Shown: positions 27,903-37,321, counted from the stretch's first letter. The stretch is DNA of 64,000 nt from Gammaproteobacteria bacterium (GCA_026706665.1 JAPOYI010000147.1:31827-95826), one strand, 5' to 3'. Numbers and translations are program-made. The notes: generated from the sequence alone by a model not told the origin.

Positions 27903-29093
27903 ATGGATCTCGCCTACGGCGAGGAATACGAGAGATTCCGCGAGGAAGTGCGTGCGTTCCTCGCCGAGCACGGCAAGGATGCACCGCCCCAGTTCTCCCG
28001 CGGCAAGTCGGATGCGCAGTCCCGCGCCTGGCAGCAGCTACTGATCGAACGCGGCTACGCCGCGCGCACGATCCCGAAGGAGTACGGAGGCTACGGTGCC
28101 GAACCTGACGTCCTGAAGGCCCACATCATCGCCGAAGAGTTCGCGAAGGCGCGCGTGCGGGCCGGCCATATCGGCGACGACCGGCTGGTTCCCACCCTGC
28201 TCGAACTCGGCACCGAGGAACAGCAGCGCGCCTACATCCCGCCGACGGTCCGGGGCGAGATGCGCTGGTGCCAGGGCTATTCGGAACCGAACTCGGGTTC
28301 CGACCTCGCGTCGCTGTCCACGCGGGCCGAACTGGACGGCGACGAGTTCGTCATCAACGGCCAGAAGATCTGGACCTCCGGGGCACAGCACGCCGACATG
28401 ATGTTCTGCCTGGTCCGGACGGAACCCGACGCGCCCAAGCACCAGGGCATCAGCTACCTGTTGTTCTCGATGGACACCCCGGGCATCGAGGTGCGGCCGC
28501 TGGTGACGATGACCGGCGACGCCTCCTTCAACGAGGTCTTCTTCACCGACGTGCGCGTGCCGGCCAGCCAGATCGTCGGCCGCCGGGGCGAGGGCTGGTA
28601 CGTGGCGAACGCCACCTTGAAGCACGAGCGCGGCGGCCTCGGCGATCCGAACCAGGCGGAAACGCGATTCCTGCACATCGTGGACATGATGCGAAACGAG
28701 ACCATCGACGGGCGGCCATTGATGGAGTTTCCCGCCTATCGCGACCGCCTGCTGAAGCTGCAGGGACAGATGCTGGCGATGCGTTTCAACGGGATGCGCA
28801 TCCTGAGCCACGCCATCAAGGGCGAAGAACCGGGGCTGCCGCGCTGGATCGTCAAGCTCAACGGCTGCGAAATGAACCACCAGATGGCCGGGATGGCGAT
28901 CGATCTCATGGGCGAACTCGGCGTGCTCTACCATGGCAGCCCCCATATCCGCGACAGCGGCCTCTGGCAGCAGCGCTACATGCTGGACCTCGGCCTCATC
29001 ATCGGCGGCGGCACGGCGCAGATTCAGAAGAACCTGATCGGCGAACGCGCGCTGGGCCTTCCGAAGGAGCTCAAGGTCCCACCCCAGGCGTAG
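27903..29093 (+). CDS. Acyl-CoA dehydrogenase, probable catalytic subunit of a heteromeric enzyme
   Basis: 396 aa from ATG 27903. Family blocks are clear: YSEPNSGSDL (FAD contact), GQKIWTSGAQ, and the C-terminal GGGTAQIQKN helix. The usual medium-chain-type catalytic Glu in EGT reads Gly here. A Glu in LKHERGG sits where long-chain and isovaleryl-type enzymes place their base. A second dehydrogenase gene follows after six bases. Paired genes like this form alpha2-beta2 enzymes acting on bulky CoA thioesters such as sterol side-chain intermediates. Substrate is unknown. Confidence 0.85.
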   Translation: MDLAYGEEYERFREEVRAFLAEHGKDAPPQFSRGKSDAQSRAWQQLLIERGYAARTIPKEYGGYGAEPDVLKAHIIAEEFAKARVRAGHIGDDRLVPTLLELGTEEQQRAYIPPTVRGEMRWCQGYSEPNSGSDLASLSTRAELDGDEFVINGQKIWTSGAQHADMMFCLVRTEPDAPKHQGISYLLFSMDTPGIEVRPLVTMTGDASFNEVFFTDVRVPASQIVGRRGEGWYVANATLKHERGGLGDPNQAETRFLHIVDMMRNETIDGRPLMEFPAYRDRLLKLQGQMLAMRFNGMRILSHAIKGEEPGLPRWIVKLNGCEMNHQMAGMAIDLMGELGVLYHGSPHIRDSGLWQQRYMLDLGLIIGGGTAQIQKNLIGERALGLPKELKVPPQA

Positions 29094-29099
29094 CAAGAG

Positions 29100-30188
29100 A
29101 TGGAGTTCGGATTGACCGAGGAACAGCGGATGCTCCAGGAGAGCGTCTCGGGTTACCTCGGATCCGCCTGCGCCCTGACCCGCGTCAGGGAAGCCGCCGC
29201 CGCCAGCGACACCAAACCGGCGGATGTATGGGAGGGTCTCGCGCAACTCGGCGTGCAGGGGATCGTCACGCCCGAAGACTACGGCGGCGTGGGCTTGAGC
29301 ATGCTGGAAGCTGCGCTGATAGCAGAGTCGCTGGGCGGCGCGGCAGCACCTGTGCCATACGTGGCGTCCTGCGTCATGGCGCCGGTCGCGTTGACGCAGG
29401 CGGGCAGCGCCGCGCAGCGAGACGCATGGCTTCCGCGGATCGCCTCGGGCGAAGCGGTACTCGGGGTGGGTCTGACCGAGCAGATAGGACGCCGCGAAAG
29501 CGCCGGCATCGGTGTCGAGGATGGACGTCTGACCGGACGCGCCATGTTCGTGCTCGACGGGATGGATGCCGACACGTTCATCGTTGCGGACAACGACGGC
29601 GCGATGCATCTCGTGCGCGCCGCCGATACCGACCGTCGTGCACTCAAGACCATCGACCGGACGCGATCCGTGGCCGAAGTTGCTTGCGATTCGGCAACCG
29701 CCGAAGTTCTGCCGGGCTCCGTCGCCAACCGTGAACCCCTGCTCGCCACCGTAGATGCCGGTCGCATCATGCTCGCCGCCGACACCCTTGGCGCCGCCCA
29801 GACCATGCTCGACCAGGCCGTCTCCTACGCCAAGGAACGGCGGCAGTTCAATCGCGTCATCGGTTCCTTCCAGGCCGTCAAGCACCTCTGCGCCGAAATG
29901 GCGGCCGCGCTCGAGCCATGCCGGTCGCTGGTCTGGTATGCCGCGCATGCGGTGCGCGCCGTGCCCGGAGAATCGCGCCTGATGGCGTGCCACGCCAAGG
30001 CGCACCTCTCGGAGGTGGGGCGTTTCGTGGCGCGCACGGCCACCGAGGTGCACGGCGGCATGGGATTCACCGACCTCCTGGGTCTGCACTACTGGTTCAA
30101 GCGCATCGGCTTTGACCGGCAGATGCTCGGCGCCCCGGAAATCGTGCGGGAGGAAGCCGCGGTCGCGCAGGGTTGGATCGAGGCGTAA
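29100..30188 (+). CDS. Acyl-CoA dehydrogenase, second subunit
   Basis: 362 aa. The middle block is reduced and no catalytic Glu is seen at either usual place, with GAPEIVRE replacing the EGT loop. The C-terminal helical domain (AKERRQFNRVIGSFQAVKH, TEVHGGMGFT) is well kept. This fits the non-catalytic, FAD-contributing partner of a heteromeric acyl-CoA dehydrogenase encoded together with the preceding gene. Together they would oxidise an acyl-CoA to the enoyl-CoA and pass electrons to ETF. Confidence 0.8.
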   Translation: MEFGLTEEQRMLQESVSGYLGSACALTRVREAAAASDTKPADVWEGLAQLGVQGIVTPEDYGGVGLSMLEAALIAESLGGAAAPVPYVASCVMAPVALTQAGSAAQRDAWLPRIASGEAVLGVGLTEQIGRRESAGIGVEDGRLTGRAMFVLDGMDADTFIVADNDGAMHLVRAADTDRRALKTIDRTRSVAEVACDSATAEVLPGSVANREPLLATVDAGRIMLAADTLGAAQTMLDQAVSYAKERRQFNRVIGSFQAVKHLCAEMAAALEPCRSLVWYAAHAVRAVPGESRLMACHAKAHLSEVGRFVARTATEVHGGMGFTDLLGLHYWFKRIGFDRQMLGAPEIVREEAAVAQGWIEA

Positions 30189-30206
30189 CGCAACCCGTCC
30201 CGCGAG

Positions 30207-30596
30207 TCAGATCATCGTGAGGTGCCGATCCTCGGCGCCACGTACCATCTCGGTGGACACCCTGGCGTCGAAGGTCACAAACCTGCCGTCGTTCCGGACG
30301 GCCAGTGCCAGCAGGTAGATGTCGGTCAGTTGTTTCGGGCCTATCAAGAGGTCCCAGTTGACCGTGGCGGTAGAAAGAACGCTCACGCCGTCCGGCCAGA
30401 ACTGGTGGAATTCCTGACCGATCGCCTGCCTGAGTCGCGCGGCAACTTCCATCGCGTTGTGCCGGTTGGGGTAGGCGGGCTGCGACATGATGCGAACGCA
30501 GCCATTCTGTGTGATCGGGCATGTCGCCCAACCAGACTCAATATTGGATTCCATCCATTGCCACGCACACCAGCCGGTCCCGAATGCGACCCGCAT
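30207..30596 (-). pseudogene. VapC-type PIN-domain toxin, 5'-truncated
   Basis: The frame reads like the last three quarters of a mycobacterial-type PIN toxin: GWATCPITQNGCVRI, SQPAYPNR, LTDIYLLALAVRNDGRFVTFDARV. The first 20 or so residues, with the first catalytic Asp (usually LLDVNVL), are missing. Upstream sequence in this frame meets a stop, and the GMC gene starts divergently at 30667. No antitoxin is next to it. It is therefore probably an inactive remnant. Confidence 0.65.
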
Positions 30597-30666
30597 GCGC
30601 GAGACGATGGCGCCGTCCGGTCACCTTGCATATTCTTCGAACCCGAATCCCCTTAGAGCTGCGCAA

Positions 30667-32268
30667 ATGGCAGAAGACGCGGTCGACGTACTGATCATCG
30701 GGGCGGGTGCGTCCGGCGCGGCGATCGCGTGGAGCCTCGCCGATACGCGCATGCACATCGTCTGCCTCGAGCAGGGCGACTGGATGAACCCCTCCGAGTA
30801 TCCCAGCGCACACATGGACTGGGAGTCGCGGGCGGCTGGAGAGTTCAGTATCAGCCCCAACCGGCGCGGTGGCGTGACGGACTATCCGATCAACGAGACC
30901 AACTCGCCCATCGCCGTCGCCAATTTCAACGCCGTCGGTGGCGCCACGATCCTGTATGCCGGCCACTTCCCGCGTTTCCATCCGTCGGACTTTCGCGTCA
31001 GGACACTGGACGGCGTGGCCGACGACTGGCCCATCGACTACGAGACGCTGGCGCCGTACTACGACGAAAACGACCGCATGATGGGCGTGTCCGGCCTGGC
31101 GGGCGACCCCGCCTATCCGCCGAAACCCGCGATCATGCCGCCTCTGCCCCTGGGCAGGGCCGGCACGAAGCTCGCCGAAGGATTCAACGCGATGGGCTGG
31201 CACTGGTGGCCTTCCGACAGTGCGATCGCGACCGAGCCCTACGACGGACGCGACAAGTGCATCAATCTCGGCGCCTGCACTGCGGGTTGCGCCCAGGGCG
31301 CCAAGGCCAGCACCGACATCACGTACTGGCCGCACGCGATCCGTGCCGGGGTCGAACTCAGGACCCGGTGCCGCGTGCGCGAGATCACGGTGCGCGGGGA
31401 CGGGATGGCGGGCGGCGCGATCTACTACGATGCCGACGGCGTCGAGCAGGAGATCAGGGCGGAAGTCGTCATCCTCGCGTGCAACGGCGTCGGCACGCCG
31501 AGGCTGCTGCTCAACTCGACGTCAAACCTGTTTCCCGATGGCCTGGCAAACAGCAGCGGACTCGTCGGCAGGAACCTCATGTTCCATCCCTACTCCGCCA
31601 TACGCGGCACCTTCGATACAGACCTGGACGGCGCCAGGGGGCCCGGCAACTGCATCTGGAGCCAGGAGTTCTACGAGACGGACGCGTCGCGCGGTTTCGT
31701 TCGCGGCTTCACCTACGAGATCGCCAGGGGCGGGGGTCCGGTCAACACTGCCGTCAACCGCATGTTGTCCGGCAAGGTCTCCTGGGGCGAGGACCACCAC
31801 CGATCCTTTCGAGACGTAGTGAATCGCATCACCGGAATGGTGGGTATCTGCGAGGATCTGCCCGAAGCGCACAACACCGTGACGCTCGACCCCGAACTCA
31901 AGGATTCCCACGGTATCCCGGCGCCGAGGATCGACTACACGCTGAGCGGGAACAGCCGCAGGATGCTGGACTACTCGGTAGCCCGGGCAACCGAGGTGCT
32001 CGAAGCGGCGGGCGCCATCGACGTGGAGTCGACGGCGCCGATACCCTTTGGTGGCTGGCACCTGATGGGCACCGCGCGCATGGGAACGGATCCGCAAGCG
32101 TCGGTGGTCAACGAATGGGGACGCTCGCACGACGTGAGAAACCTCTTCATCGTCGACGGCAGCATCTTCGTCACCAGCGCCGGGGTCAATCCGACACGCA
32201 CGATCCAGGCACTCGCACTCTACGTTGCGGACTCGATGAAGCAGCGTCTCGCGAACCTGTTCGACTAG
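30667..32268 (+). CDS. GMC-family FAD oxidoreductase
   Basis: 533 aa from ATG 30667. A Rossmann FAD loop (GAGASG, 12-17) and a C-terminal GMC block with the catalytic His (GGWHLMGTARMG) and an Asn (SAGVNPTRTIQA) are seen. The internal CTAGCAQGAK block is common in the gluconate-dehydrogenase-like branch. It probably oxidises a sugar acid, alcohol or terpenoid, with electrons leaving through a partner chain. The next gene, 11 bases on, encodes a subunit-3-like protein, so the two form one enzyme. Confidence 0.87.
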   Translation: MAEDAVDVLIIGAGASGAAIAWSLADTRMHIVCLEQGDWMNPSEYPSAHMDWESRAAGEFSISPNRRGGVTDYPINETNSPIAVANFNAVGGATILYAGHFPRFHPSDFRVRTLDGVADDWPIDYETLAPYYDENDRMMGVSGLAGDPAYPPKPAIMPPLPLGRAGTKLAEGFNAMGWHWWPSDSAIATEPYDGRDKCINLGACTAGCAQGAKASTDITYWPHAIRAGVELRTRCRVREITVRGDGMAGGAIYYDADGVEQEIRAEVVILACNGVGTPRLLLNSTSNLFPDGLANSSGLVGRNLMFHPYSAIRGTFDTDLDGARGPGNCIWSQEFYETDASRGFVRGFTYEIARGGGPVNTAVNRMLSGKVSWGEDHHRSFRDVVNRITGMVGICEDLPEAHNTVTLDPELKDSHGIPAPRIDYTLSGNSRRMLDYSVARATEVLEAAGAIDVESTAPIPFGGWHLMGTARMGTDPQASVVNEWGRSHDVRNLFIVDGSIFVTSAGVNPTRTIQALALYVADSMKQRLANLFD

Positions 32269-32279
32269 GAGACATCCGC

Positions 32280-32756
32280 ATGCCTGACGTCATCGCCAGC
32301 GACAGTCCGTACTCCATCACAGAGCGCGACGTGCTGCGCCGGGTCGCCGGCATCCTGATCCCCGCGAGCGAGGAGTACGGCGTGCCCGGGGCGGACGACG
32401 AGGCGATCTTCGCCCGCATCCTGGGGCTGGCATCAGAACGCGCGGAATCGATCAGAACGGTGATGGAGGCTCTGCAGACGCGCGCGAAGGAGCGCCACGA
32501 CGCGAACTTTCTCGAACTGAATGGCGCACAACAGACCGCGTTGCTGCGCGACGGGGAGACCTCCCGGTTTCTGGGGCAGATGATCCGTTGCGCGGCGACC
32601 GCCTACTACGAGGACGGACGCGTGCTGCAGTCGATCGACCTGAAGTCGACCCCGCCCTTCCCCGGCGGCCACGAGGTCGAACAGGGCGGCTGGTCCCTGC
32701 TGGATCCGGTCAAGGCACGGGCACCGTTCTACAGGGAAGCGCGAAAAAAGGCCTGA
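32280..32756 (+). CDS. Gluconate 2-dehydrogenase subunit 3-like protein
   Basis: 158 aa from ATG 32280. The pattern VAGILIPASEEYGVPGADD and the later GPFPGG-like segment (PPFPGGHEVE) are typical of the small subunit partner of GMC dehydrogenases. No clear Tat or Sec signal is seen, although such subunits often carry one. It presumably helps fold or export the flavoprotein. Its 3' end overlaps the convergent kinase gene by 28 bases. Confidence 0.75.
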   Translation: MPDVIASDSPYSITERDVLRRVAGILIPASEEYGVPGADDEAIFARILGLASERAESIRTVMEALQTRAKERHDANFLELNGAQQTALLRDGETSRFLGQMIRCAATAYYEDGRVLQSIDLKSTPPFPGGHEVEQGGWSLLDPVKARAPFYREARKKA

Positions 32757-33715
32757 TAGGAGGACAGATGCGTGCCTCGGTCGAGAACGATGGCCTTGAA
32801 TTCATCCGGGTCCTTGAATCGCGTCGTGGAGTCGCGACCGGCCCTGGCGGCGACCGTTAGCCGGGATAACCAAAAGGCGAGCGCCGCGTAGAGCAGGAAG
32901 TCCGCGAAGAGCCTGGTCTCCCGGCCGCCAAGCGGGCGGACCCCGTGATACGCCCTTGCCAGGGCAGCAGAGCGCTGGAGGTCGAGCGCCCCATCCGGGC
33001 CGCTGCACCAGTCATTGACTGCCACCGCCAGGTCGTAGACAAGGTAACCGTGCGCTGCGTGGTGGAAGTCGACGACACCGGTCAGCTTCGGTCCATTGAA
33101 CAGCACGTTGTCGCGAAACAGGTCTCCGTGCACGGGGCCTGACGGCAGGCGGGCGACATCCTCTCGATCCAGCAGGTCGGCTACCCGCTGGACGGCATGT
33201 GCGCCAAGGCGCGCATCGGGGTCCGCCAGGCGACCCCGAACCTCTGACTCACGGTCCCGCAGCCAACGACCATTGCGGGGATAGGCGGGCACCTTGAATT
33301 CGGGCCGCCGGGCCGCTCGGTGGAACTCACCGATGAAGCGGCCGAGGGCTCGGGCCTGCTCGACGGAAGGACTGTCGACGTGCTGTCCCGGAAGCATCGC
33401 GGATAGCATGGCCCTCTTGCCGTCCACCGACTCGATGGCGTCTCCCGCGACGTTTCGGATCACCGGCGCGACGGGCAGGCCGGACTCATGGCAGAGATCG
33501 AGCAGCGGCACGTAGCTCGACCCTGCATGGGAGGGCTGTTCCAGGACCGTCAGCACCCAGTCACGCCGCACACCGTCCTGCGCGGTCATGATGAAGTAGT
33601 TTCGGTTCTCTATGCCGCGGCAAGCCGGCCGTTGCTCCAGCAACTGGCCGATATCGTAGCGCGCGACCAATTCCTCAAGCGTTTCCCGATCCAACAGGCT
33701 GACCGTACGCTGCAC
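32729..33715 (-). CDS. ThrB-like homoserine kinase/APH-fold phosphotransferase
   Basis: 328 aa. The kinase core VHGDLFRDNVLF (Brenner motif, about residues 191-202) and the following GVVDFHHAAHGYLVYDLAV (metal Asp) define the aminoglycoside phosphotransferase fold. The N-terminal GIENRNYF and overall layout match the ThrB homoserine kinase subgroup. Homoserine kinase makes O-phosphohomoserine for threonine. Other choline or hydroxylysine-type kinases share this fold, so the substrate is only probable. Confidence 0.75.
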   Translation of the reverse strand: MQRTVSLLDRETLEELVARYDIGQLLEQRPACRGIENRNYFIMTAQDGVRRDWVLTVLEQPSHAGSSYVPLLDLCHESGLPVAPVIRNVAGDAIESVDGKRAMLSAMLPGQHVDSPSVEQARALGRFIGEFHRAARRPEFKVPAYPRNGRWLRDRESEVRGRLADPDARLGAHAVQRVADLLDREDVARLPSGPVHGDLFRDNVLFNGPKLTGVVDFHHAAHGYLVYDLAVAVNDWCSGPDGALDLQRSAALARAYHGVRPLGGRETRLFADFLLYAALAFWLSRLTVAARAGRDSTTRFKDPDEFKAIVLDRGTHLSSYQAFFRASL

Positions 33716-33764
33716 GAACAGCTATGGGGCAGGCTCTGGAAGGCGTGACGGCGGCAGTCGGATA

Positions 33765-34463
33765 CTACGGTTCGCGAAGACGCGCTTCGAGTTCGGCGAT
33801 TCGTGCCTCGGCAGCCCGGCGGGCGGCTTCCTCCTCGGCGAGAGCCGCCGTCGCCTCCGTCAGGGTCGCTGTCGCCTCCGCAAGGTTCTGAAGAACCTCT
33901 CCGGTTGCCGGGTCGCGAAAGCGCAACACATCGTTCTCCACCCACAACTCGAGACCGAGCGCATCGCTCCGAAGCGTTCGCGCACCGTTTTCAACGAACG
34001 CCGGCAACGGGTGGTATGCACGACCCTGCAGAACGAGTCCCTGCAGCACGGGATCGAAGTACTCGTCCTTCGGGTCGAACAGCCAGTACTCGCGCACACC
34101 CAGTTCCGCGTAGAGCGCGCGCTTGCGGCCCAGATCCTGCCTCCAGGTGTTCCTGGACGCCACCTCCAGCACGAAGTCCGGCGCGTTGGGTTCTTCCCAG
34201 AGCTTGTACACCATCCGGTTGTGCTTCGCCGCTCCGAAGACGACGAAAACATCCGGCGCCACGCGCTTGCGAGGATCGCCCTCCTCGTAGTAGATCAGGA
34301 GGTCACTCGACACGTAGACGTCCGGCCGATCCAGGTAGCGAAGGTTCAGAACATCGAAGGCGTCGAGGATCGCCTTGAGCTGCCAGTCGTTCTCAGCCAA
34401 CGGCAGACCGTCGTAACTCGGATAGAGGGGATCTTCGCGGGGAAGAACGGGATTCGGCTTCAT
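33765..34463 (-). CDS. Uma2 family protein (DUF820, PD-(D/E)XK fold)
   Basis: 232 aa. The conserved core VAPDVFVVFG..., PDFVLEVASRNTWRQDLGRKRALYAELGVREYWLFDP is the Uma2 domain, with Asp, Glu and Lys of a restriction-like fold in place. The C-terminal 45 residues are a charged coiled coil (AEATATLTEATAALAEEEAARR...). Function is unproven; members spread widely in cyanobacteria and environmental genomes and may be mobile. The gene is alone, with no obvious partner. Confidence 0.8.
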   Translation of the reverse strand: MKPNPVLPREDPLYPSYDGLPLAENDWQLKAILDAFDVLNLRYLDRPDVYVSSDLLIYYEEGDPRKRVAPDVFVVFGAAKHNRMVYKLWEEPNAPDFVLEVASRNTWRQDLGRKRALYAELGVREYWLFDPKDEYFDPVLQGLVLQGRAYHPLPAFVENGARTLRSDALGLELWVENDVLRFRDPATGEVLQNLAEATATLTEATAALAEEEAARRAAEARIAELEARLREP

Positions 34464-34826
34464 GGATATGCCCTCTGGTGGGGCGCCGCCGCGCCGTTCG
34501 GCGCATCGCTGGCGAACATATCATGGCCTCGTTTACGCATACAAACCGTGTTGAATGGCAATAGTGTGGGTGCCTGCCAAACCGTGCTCAATGGCCGATG
34601 TCCGCAATTCCTGTGAGTCGATCACCCGGCGTGACACCCGTCGGGAAACCCTCCTCTGCGACGTTCCATCCCTACGGCTGGCCACGCCGCCGGATCAGAC
34701 TCGCAGGTCTGAGACACTATCGCGTTCAGCTCTTGATCACTCCGGGGGAGACCCGCGCGGTGAGCGGCCTCGCTTGCGGTCGCCGCAGAAGATCAGACAA
34801 ACTTGTTTCATCAAACTTCGGGGCAA
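34464..34826. other. Intergenic region with regulatory-looking repeats
   Basis: No gene was found in these 363 bases. They contain two imperfect direct repeats spaced 36 bases apart, and a perfect six-base inverted repeat, TCAGAC-TCGCAG-GTCTGA, at 34695-34712. Such elements could be operators for the CoA-transferase pair that begins at 34827. Promoter boxes were not convincing. Confidence 0.35.
34542..34595. repeat. Direct repeats, 36-bp spacing
   Basis: CAAACCGTG is found at 34542 and 34578, each followed by a near-identical tail (TTGAATGGC against CTCAATGGC). Only two copies are present, so this is not a CRISPR array. It may be a pair of operator half-sites or a small duplication. Confidence 0.5.
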
Positions 34827-36068
34827 ATGTCCATGGCCGACGCGCTGTCGTCGTTCCGCATCTGCGATTTCACCGGCATACTCGCCGGCGCTGGCGCCAC
34901 CAAGTGGCTCGCGGGTTTCGGCGCCGAGGTGATCCGCATCGAGGACCCCGTCCGGGAAGGCCGTTGGGATATCCTGCGCGGCAGGCAGCCGTGGGTCGAC
35001 GAGCGGCGCGGCATCAACCTCGGGGGCGCCTTCAACAACCACAACGTCGGCAAGTTCGGCATCACGCTGAATCTGCGGACCGGGCAAGCGAGGGAGATCC
35101 TCGAACGGCTCATCGCCGTGTCAGACGTCGTGACCGAGAACTTTTCCAAGGGCGTGATGGAACGCTGGGGCTTCGGCTACGAACGCCTGAAAGCCATCAA
35201 GCCCGACATCATCTATGTCTCGAACTGTGGCTTCGGCCACACGGGCCCCTATAGCGAATTCAAGAGCTTCGGCCCGGTCGTCCAGGCAATTTCGGGACTG
35301 ACGTTCACCTCCGGGCTTCCCGGCCAGCCGCCGGCCGGCTGGGGATACTCGTACATGGACCATACGGGCGCCTACTACCACGCCATGGCGATCCTCCTGG
35401 CGCTCATCCACCGCCAGCGAACCGGCGAAGGCCAGTGGGTGGATCTCTCCTGTACCGACGCCGCGCTGACGCTTCACGGCCCCGCCCTGCTCGACTGGAC
35501 GGTGAACGGCCGCCCGACCAGGCGCGAAGGACGACCGCATGCGAACCGGAACTTCTGGCCGCCCATGGCGCCCCACGGCATCTACCCGAGCCAGGGCGAC
35601 GACGACTGGGTCGCCATCGCCTGCCGGAATCAGGAAGACTGGGAACGGCTGGCTGCCGTAGCGGAGGAGGATTGGTGCCGGGACCCGGCATTCGCCGATG
35701 TTTCGTCGCGCCACGCGTCCCAGGATGCCCTCGACGACCACTTGAGCGCGTGGACGGCAGCGCGGACGAAATTTGACGTACAGGCGTTGCTGCGCGACGC
35801 CGGCGTGCCGGTCTCGGCGGTATTGAAGCCCCAGGAGCGGGTTGACCTGGATCCCAGCACCGGCGAGTTTGGTCTCTGGCCAACCGTGACACACCCCGAA
35901 ATCGGCGAGATTCGCGTTGACGGACAGCCGGTGCACTTCTCGGAAACCGATTGGCACTACGACCGCAGCGGCCCGTGCCTCGGCGAGCACAACGAAAAGG
36001 TGCTGACGGAACTCCTCGGTTTCACCGCCGAGGAAGTTGCAGCCTTCGAGGAGGAAGGCGTCCTGTGA
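34827..36068 (+). CDS. Class III (CaiB/BaiF) CoA-transferase, catalytic subunit
   Basis: 413 aa from ATG 34827 (ATG 34833 is an in-frame alternative). The family blocks FGAEVIRIED, TENFSKGVMERWGFGYERL, YVSNCGFGHTGPY and SYMDHTGAYYHAM are present, and Asp178 matches the catalytic Asp that forms a mixed anhydride with the acyl group. It moves CoA between carboxylic acids. A second homologue begins in overlap with its stop, which suggests a heteromeric enzyme as in succinyl-CoA:benzylsuccinate or malate transferases. Substrate is unknown. Confidence 0.88.
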   Translation: MSMADALSSFRICDFTGILAGAGATKWLAGFGAEVIRIEDPVREGRWDILRGRQPWVDERRGINLGGAFNNHNVGKFGITLNLRTGQAREILERLIAVSDVVTENFSKGVMERWGFGYERLKAIKPDIIYVSNCGFGHTGPYSEFKSFGPVVQAISGLTFTSGLPGQPPAGWGYSYMDHTGAYYHAMAILLALIHRQRTGEGQWVDLSCTDAALTLHGPALLDWTVNGRPTRREGRPHANRNFWPPMAPHGIYPSQGDDDWVAIACRNQEDWERLAAVAEEDWCRDPAFADVSSRHASQDALDDHLSAWTAARTKFDVQALLRDAGVPVSAVLKPQERVDLDPSTGEFGLWPTVTHPEIGEIRVDGQPVHFSETDWHYDRSGPCLGEHNEKVLTELLGFTAEEVAAFEEEGVL

Positions 36069-37321
36069 CCGAAGCCACCGGCAACTCCAGCGCTCGACAC
36101 GGCGCGCTTCAGGGCGTCCGCGTCGTCGAACTCGCGGGGGATTCCGTCGCGTTCGCGGGCAAGCTCCTGGGCGACATGGGCGCCGACGTCATCCTTGTCG
36201 AACCGCCCGGAGGCGATCCCGCGCGTGGTTATCCGCCGTTCGTCGACGATGAACCCGGTGAGGACCGCAGCCTCTACTGGTGGCATTACCACACGAGCAA
36301 GCGCGGCGTCGTCATCGATCTCGACGACCAAGCCGGCCGCGACCGCTTTCGCGCCCTCATCGCCACCGCCGATGTACTGCTCGAAGGCGAACCGCGCGAG
36401 AGACTTGGAGCTCTCGGTATCGATTACGAAGACCTGAAGTCGATTCGAGGAGATCTCGTCCACGTCGCCGTGACTCCCTACGGTCGCGCCAACCCGAAAA
36501 GCGATCTGCCGTTCACCGACCTGACCCTCATGGCAGCAGGCGGACCACCCTGGAGTTGCGGCTACGACGACCACTCGCTGCCGCCCATTCGCGGCCCGCT
36601 GCAGGGGTTTCACATCGCCTGCCATTTCGCCGTCATGTCGACCCTGACCGCGTTGCTGCACCGCGCCATTTCCGGCACCGGCCAGTTCATCGACGTCAGC
36701 ATGACAGCCGCCGGCAACGTCACGACCGAGGGCGCCTCCTACAACTGGCTGATTGCCCGGAACACCGTCCAACGGCAGACCGGCCGCCATGCTTCCGTGC
36801 AACCGTCAGTGGAGACGCAGCAACTGTGCGCGGACGGGCGCTACGCCAATACCGGCGTCGGGCCGCGCCAGGCCCGGGGATTCGCCGCGCTCGACAGGTG
36901 GCTGCGCGAGCTCGGCCTGGACGCCGAGTTGCCCGAGGCCGTATTCCTGGAAATGGGCGCCAACCATGAAGGCCCTCTCGACATATCGAAGATCGGCGAA
37001 GACGACGAGATCACCGCCATCTTCGGCGCCAGCCGCGCGGCCCTGCGGCTCATCGCGTCGAGACTTCCCGCCCAGGAGTTCTTCATCGGCTGCCAGAGCG
37101 CCGGGCTCACCGCCGGCGCCGTCAACTCGCCGGAGGAAGCGTTCGAGGACGAGCACTTCAAGTCGCACGGATTCCAGGTACCGGTGTTCCACGAGGATCT
37201 CGGCCGCGACGTCCTGTATCCCGGCGCGCCCATCCGGCTGCCCGAATGCCCGTGGGCCATCTCCCGCCGCGCACCGAAACTCGGCGAGCACGACGACGAG
37301 GTGTTCGCGGAACTCGCCTGA
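36065..37321 (+). CDS. Class III CoA-transferase homologue lacking the catalytic Asp, partner subunit
   Basis: 418 aa from GTG 36065, overlapping the previous stop as GTGA. The N-terminal blocks (LLGDMGADVILVEPPGGD) and the later TGQFIDVSM are clear. In the block that should hold the catalytic Asp it reads LQGFHIACHFAVM, with no Asp. Two-subunit CoA-transferases often have one such inactive chain. It likely pairs with the preceding gene product to build the active site interface. Confidence 0.83.
   Translation: MTEATGNSSARHGALQGVRVVELAGDSVAFAGKLLGDMGADVILVEPPGGDPARGYPPFVDDEPGEDRSLYWWHYHTSKRGVVIDLDDQAGRDRFRALIATADVLLEGEPRERLGALGIDYEDLKSIRGDLVHVAVTPYGRANPKSDLPFTDLTLMAAGGPPWSCGYDDHSLPPIRGPLQGFHIACHFAVMSTLTALLHRAISGTGQFIDVSMTAAGNVTTEGASYNWLIARNTVQRQTGRHASVQPSVETQQLCADGRYANTGVGPRQARGFAALDRWLRELGLDAELPEAVFLEMGANHEGPLDISKIGEDDEITAIFGASRAALRLIASRLPAQEFFIGCQSAGLTAGAVNSPEEAFEDEHFKSHGFQVPVFHEDLGRDVLYPGAPIRLPECPWAISRRAPKLGEHDDEVFAELA

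Noticed and set aside
34542..34595. CRISPR-like 36-bp spaced repeats
   Set aside because: Only two imperfect copies, no further units and no cas genes.
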